NCBI GenBank assembly: GCA_038118725.1
Contig: JAYOIK010000020.1
Span: forward strand, 6,695 to 70,694
Source of the DNA: JADHLJ01 sp038118725
GTDB taxonomy: Bacteria; Pseudomonadota; Alphaproteobacteria; Thalassobaculales; Thalassobaculaceae
DNA: 64,000 nucleotides
Reading direction: 5' to 3'
In this document: one piece after another, positions 60,603 to 64,000 of the stretch
How the letters are laid out: each line of letters opens with the position of its first letter
Numbering within the stretch: the first letter of the stretch is position 1
The notes under the pieces: generated by a model
Database searches by the model: none
What the model saw: the letters and a program-made list of their open reading frames with translations, nothing else
Told to the model about the DNA's origin: nothing
Made by a program: the position numbers and the translations under genes

Positions 60603-61847
60603 ATGTCCCTGCGCCTTGGACCCTTCGTTCCTCTGTTCGCTTCCGCCGGCGTTTTGCTGGCGGGTAACGGCATGCAAGCGACCTTGATCGCGATGCGCGC
60701 CGGCGCCGAGGGTTTCTCGACCACCGAGATCGGTCTGATGGGGACGGCCTATTTCCTCGGCTTCATCATCGCCTGCTTGTTCACCACGAGCCTGATTCGC
60801 CGAGCCGGGCACACCAGGGTGTTCGGCGCCTTCGCCGCGATCGCCGCGATCTGCTCGCTGGTCATGGCCATGCTGGTCGACCCCTGGGTCTGGATCGGGG
60901 CGCGGCTGATAACCGGATTCTGCTTCTCCGCGATTCTAACCGTCGCCGAGAGCTGGCTCAACGAGAAGGCCGAGAGCGGGGACCGAGCTCGCATCCTCAG
61001 CGTCTACCGGCTGGTCGATTTGTCCTTCGTAACCTGCTCGCAATTGTTGTTGCCGATCATCAGAACCGACGGCTTCGTCGCCTTCGCGGTAATGGCGATC
61101 GCGTTCTGCGCCGCCGTGGTACCGGTTTCCCTGTCGCGTTCACCGGCGCCGGCGGTCCCGGAAAGTTCCAAGATCGACGTGTTCAAGCTCTGGAAGGTTT
61201 CTCCGGTCGCCTTCGTCGGCTGTTTCACCATCGGCATGACCAATAGCGCGTTTCGAACGATGGGCCCGGTTTACGCGCGCGATGTCGGTCTCGATGTCAG
61301 TCAGGTCGCCTATTTCATGACCGCCGGCATTATCGGCGCGGCGGTGGCGCAATATCCGTTCGGGTGGCTATCGGACAGGATCGACCGGCGTTGGGCGCTT
61401 ATCACGGCGACCAGTGGCGCCGTCGGCGCCGGGGCGTTTCTCTCGTTCCTGGGAGATCTTGGGCCAAATTTCGCCTATGCCGGGATTTTCATGTTCGGCG
61501 CCTTCGCGTTGCCGCTCTATTCGCTCTCGGCGGCACACGCGAACGACTTCGCGCATCCCGGCGAGTATGTCGAGATTTCAATCGCCGTGATCCTGACATT
61601 CTCCGCCGGCGCGCTGTTCGGGCCGACAATCGTCTCGGTGGTGATCGAGAATTACGGTAGCCGGGGCTTCTTCCTCTATACTTCGGTCTGCCACGCCGTT
61701 CTGATTCTATTCGTTCTATATCGAATGACCCGGCGCGCGGTGGTTCCCGCCGAACAGCGCAGTCCCTTCATCGCCTTGCTTCGCACCTCGCCGGCGATCT
61801 TCCGCTTGGGTCGGAACGCCAGTGGGAACCGCGAGACCACGGACTAG
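60603..61847 (+). CDS. MFS transporter, YcaD-like
   Basis: A 414-aa MFS protein with twelve hydrophobic segments; PLFASAGVLLAGNGMQATLIAMRAGAEGF, WLSDRIDRRWALI and an acidic C-terminal tail are typical of YcaD-like members. ATG 60603 was preferred; an ATG-like frame start 15 bp upstream also exists. It is convergent with the RTX gene. Confidence 0.9.
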   Translation: MSLRLGPFVPLFASAGVLLAGNGMQATLIAMRAGAEGFSTTEIGLMGTAYFLGFIIACLFTTSLIRRAGHTRVFGAFAAIAAICSLVMAMLVDPWVWIGARLITGFCFSAILTVAESWLNEKAESGDRARILSVYRLVDLSFVTCSQLLLPIIRTDGFVAFAVMAIAFCAAVVPVSLSRSPAPAVPESSKIDVFKLWKVSPVAFVGCFTIGMTNSAFRTMGPVYARDVGLDVSQVAYFMTAGIIGAAVAQYPFGWLSDRIDRRWALITATSGAVGAGAFLSFLGDLGPNFAYAGIFMFGAFALPLYSLSAAHANDFAHPGEYVEISIAVILTFSAGALFGPTIVSVVIENYGSRGFFLYTSVCHAVLILFVLYRMTRRAVVPAEQRSPFIALLRTSPAIFRLGRNASGNRETTD

Positions 61848-61916
61848 CCCATCCCTGGGCTCCGATAATGCACCAGCCCTCGGATGATCGACGGCTCAAG
61901 GATCATCGACGCCGTT

Positions 61917-64000
61917 CTAAACCAAAGTCGAGATCTGGATGCTCGAGTCAAGATCCTCCGAGGCGGATGTATCGCTTACCTCGACGGTGTCGCCACCACT
62001 CCAGTCATCATTCGCCGCCGCTTCGTCGCCGGTGGAAACCACCGCGTCATCCGCGGGTTGCTCACTCACCGTCATCCAATCCGGTGAACTTTCGGAACCG
62101 CTATCCAATTCGGCATAGAGCGCGAAATCCTCTTCGTCGCCCGAGCCGTCGAAATCACCGGCATCGTCTCCGCCGTCGGCGCCCGTGAGCGCTCCGGTTT
62201 CCTTGCCGTCAACGTCGGCATCGGATTTATCCTTGCCGGGTTTTTCCTCGGAATCGCCGGCAACCTCCTGGTCCTCCTCGCTGTCCGAATCCGCTCCCTT
62301 GGCATCCTTATCGGCCTTGGCGTCGTCGCTTCCGCCCTTGCCGCTATCGTCTTTATCATCGGCATCCTCGTCACCGGTGACCTTACCCTGGGAACTCTTG
62401 TCCGAGGCGTCCTTGTCCTCGGTATCCTCGTCGGATTTCTTACCCTTGGACTTATCGTCCTCTTCCGAGATGGTCGCCTTCTCGTCATCCTCTTCGTTGA
62501 GATCCTTGACCTTCTCGGACTTGCCACCTCGCTCATCCTCGGATTCGCTATCGTCAGCTTCCAAATCGACGCCGGTCGCGGCTTCGGAGCCGGTTTCCTC
62601 AACCGCGTTCGGATCCTCGATGATCTCTAGATCCGCGGTCGCCGGATCACTTGCCACTCCATGCTCGTCCTCGACAGAGACCGAGATTTCATGAGATCCG
62701 CCGTCCTGACTGACCGTATCGTTCTTGACCGAAACGGATCGCAGCACCGCGGTATACGCGGAAGGGTCGGCGCTACCCTCGAAACTGATCCGGACGCCAC
62801 CCCCCTCGACATGCGTTACCTTCACCTCGATCCCGGTATCTCCGGTGTCAAAGAGCACTTCCGCGCCGTCGCCGAGGTTATCAATGGTAACCGTCGCCGA
62901 TTCGAGATTGTCCTCGCGGTCGTCGTCGGTGATTTCGACCCGCGATAGAAGCGCCGTCGTCGCCTCGCCGCCGGCGCCGCCGTCTTGCGCCTGATCATTC
63001 GACGCATTCCCTTCGGAACGACCACCTCGATTGTTGTCGCCGGCGGTCTGGTCGAGAATTTGAATGCCATCCTCGCCGACCAGTTCGGGCCCTTTCGAGG
63101 GGGAAATCTCGACGGGTTCGGCGGCCGTGGTGAAGTCGATCTGAACAGCCTCGACGCCACGAATCACCGGCTTGCGATTGAGCTCAACCGTCCTGCCGTC
63201 GACCGACAGCTCCATTTGTTCAAAGCCGCTGGCTCGAACGTTCAGGTCATCGAATCTTCCCGTCGCGCCGGCATCGACCTTACCGTCCGCGACATCCGCG
63301 AAATAGTCCTTCGCCTCGAAGAGCGCGTCATCGTAATTGCCACTATCATACTGTTCCTGGGTGATTTCCAGACGCAGAGTATCGTCGCCCGTACCGCCCT
63401 GGATCGTGTCGTCGCGTCGCTCGCGGGAGTTCTCCGCGACATTGATCGCGACCACGTCGTCACCCGAGCCGGCATCGATCACATCGGCACCCGAGCCACC
63501 ACGGATCGTATCGTCTCCCGCTCCCGCGAGGATGCGGTCCGAACCCGCGCCGCCATCGATCGAATCGTCACCACGACCGGCGATGATACGGTCATCTCCG
63601 CGCCCGGCATCGACGGTATTGTCGCCATCGCCAACTGAAATGTAGTCACGCCCCGATCCCGCGGTGACCCGGTCATCACCTCTACCGGCGGTCACCGAGT
63701 TATTGCCGTCACCGGCATTCACCACGTTGTCACCGTCGCCGACGGAGATACGGTCGGAGCCGCGGCCCGTGGTCACGCGGTCATCACCTCTACCGGCGGA
63801 GACCGAGTTGTTGCCATCACCGGCGTTCACGACATTGTCACCGTCGCCGACGGAGATCCGGTCGGAGCCGCGGCCCGTGGTCACGCGGTCGTCGCCACGA
63901 CCGGAGGAGACGGAGTTATTGCCGTCGCCGGCATTCACAACATTATCGCCGTCGCCGACGGAGATCCGGTCGGAGCCGCGGCCCGTGGTCACGCGGTCGT
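61917..64000 (-). CDS. RTX-type calcium-binding secreted protein, C-terminal part
   Basis: The minus frame is open to the right edge, so about 694 residues of the C-terminal part are visible. It begins with RTX-like repeats (GRGSDRISVGDGDNVVNAGD...), shifts to canonical GGxGxDxLx units (AGAGDDTIRGGSGADVIDAG), and then a beta-rich region, a cadherin-like domain (VEITDDDREDNLESATVTI ... SVSVEDEHGV) and a ~200-residue Asp/Glu/Lys/Ser-rich tail, probably disordered. It ends QISTLV. Such proteins are exported by type I systems; the decayed ABC genes at the left edge belong to that class. No catalytic domain is visible. Confidence 0.85.
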   Translation of the reverse strand, partial: DRVTTGRGSDRISVGDGDNVVNAGDGNNSVSSGRGDDRVTTGRGSDRISVGDGDNVVNAGDGNNSVSAGRGDDRVTTGRGSDRISVGDGDNVVNAGDGNNSVTAGRGDDRVTAGSGRDYISVGDGDNTVDAGRGDDRIIAGRGDDSIDGGAGSDRILAGAGDDTIRGGSGADVIDAGSGDDVVAINVAENSRERRDDTIQGGTGDDTLRLEITQEQYDSGNYDDALFEAKDYFADVADGKVDAGATGRFDDLNVRASGFEQMELSVDGRTVELNRKPVIRGVEAVQIDFTTAAEPVEISPSKGPELVGEDGIQILDQTAGDNNRGGRSEGNASNDQAQDGGAGGEATTALLSRVEITDDDREDNLESATVTIDNLGDGAEVLFDTGDTGIEVKVTHVEGGGVRISFEGSADPSAYTAVLRSVSVKNDTVSQDGGSHEISVSVEDEHGVASDPATADLEIIEDPNAVEETGSEAATGVDLEADDSESEDERGGKSEKVKDLNEEDDEKATISEEDDKSKGKKSDEDTEDKDASDKSSQGKVTGDEDADDKDDSGKGGSDDAKADKDAKGADSDSEEDQEVAGDSEEKPGKDKSDADVDGKETGALTGADGGDDAGDFDGSGDEEDFALYAELDSGSESSPDWMTVSEQPADDAVVSTGDEAAANDDWSGGDTVEVSDTSASEDLDSSIQISTLV
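63663..64000 (-). repeat. 108-bp tandem repeats in the RTX gene
   Basis: The sequence GGTSACSCGG recurs at 63663, 63771, 63879 and 63987, exactly 108 bp apart, giving just over three near-identical units of 36 codons and continuing past the edge. The unit encodes VTTGRGSDRISVGDGDNVVN and 16 more residues. Nucleotide identity is high between the last two units and lower in the first, consistent with recent expansion. Confidence 0.85.

Noticed and set aside
62185..62694. Ser-rich plus-strand frame of 169 codons
   Set aside because: It mirrors the acidic tail of the RTX protein on the minus strand.
63663..64000. Regularly spaced repeats resembling a CRISPR array
   Set aside because: The unit is 108 bp with no unique spacers and is in frame within a coding sequence.
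1..64000. rRNA, tRNA, prophage or plasmid genes
   Set aside because: No matching structures, integrases, capsid or replication genes were seen on either strand.

Overview
The window looks like chromosomal DNA of a free-living alphaproteobacterium, probably of the Rhodospirillales type. It is GC-rich, genes are tightly packed with many ATGA stop/start overlaps, and it carries TRAP, EamA and TauD genes, xanthine-dehydrogenase-type hydroxylases and 5-oxoprolinase-type HyuA/HyuB. The placement is from gene content and style only. I see no rRNA, tRNA, CRISPR array, phage or plasmid genes.

Layout. 1-2.9 kb, minus: two tandem type I secretion ABC exporter genes; the first is interrupted by an in-frame stop and the second runs off the left edge. 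3.1-9.4 kb, minus: a GmhB-like phosphatase, HyuA and HyuB, and an orphan CHASE4-type sensor kinase. 9.7-14.2 kb, plus: an operon of an atypical SDR, a VOC protein, a PhyH dioxygenase, a plant-like SABATH methyltransferase and an EEP-fold enzyme. 14.4-24.5 kb: a catabolic block for an aromatic N-heterocycle. A Rieske oxygenase is divergent from an FAD subunit, a fused 2Fe-2S/Mo hydroxylase, a 6-hydroxynicotinate reductase-like protein, UPF0280 and DUF1185, then a convergent enamidase and a divergent MarR regulator. Palindromic operators lie in both divergent promoters.

24.6-32.6 kb, plus: the most unusual region. A nucleotidyltransferase/PfkB fusion (HldE-like, reversed domain order), a DegT aminotransferase, two unrecognised proteins, a radical SAM protein with C-terminal cysteines, a TPP-dependent E1 alpha/beta pair without E2/E3, and a PhyH dioxygenase are consecutive. 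This reads as a biosynthetic cluster for a modified amino-sugar or heptose-like compound. A MITE-like element with TIRs of about 24 bp follows it.

32.9-46.1 kb: an N-demethylase-like flavoenzyme, EamA exporter, ArsR/SRPBCC/DUF899 operon, YtoQ and cupin genes, a translationally coupled dipeptidase / unknown 570-aa protein / DUF3726 set, DUF547, a membrane fatty-acid hydroxylase-like protein, a small RHH-like protein, and TRAP permease genes without a binding protein. 46.5-61.8 kb: mostly housekeeping and catabolic enzymes, with a candidate small RNA at about 55.8 kb. 61.9 kb to the right edge, minus: the C-terminal part of an RTX-repeat protein with 108-bp tandem repeats, the class of protein that type I exporters secrete.

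Starts were chosen by Shine-Dalgarno sequence, overlap with the upstream gene and family N-termini. All functions come from reading motifs, without database searches.
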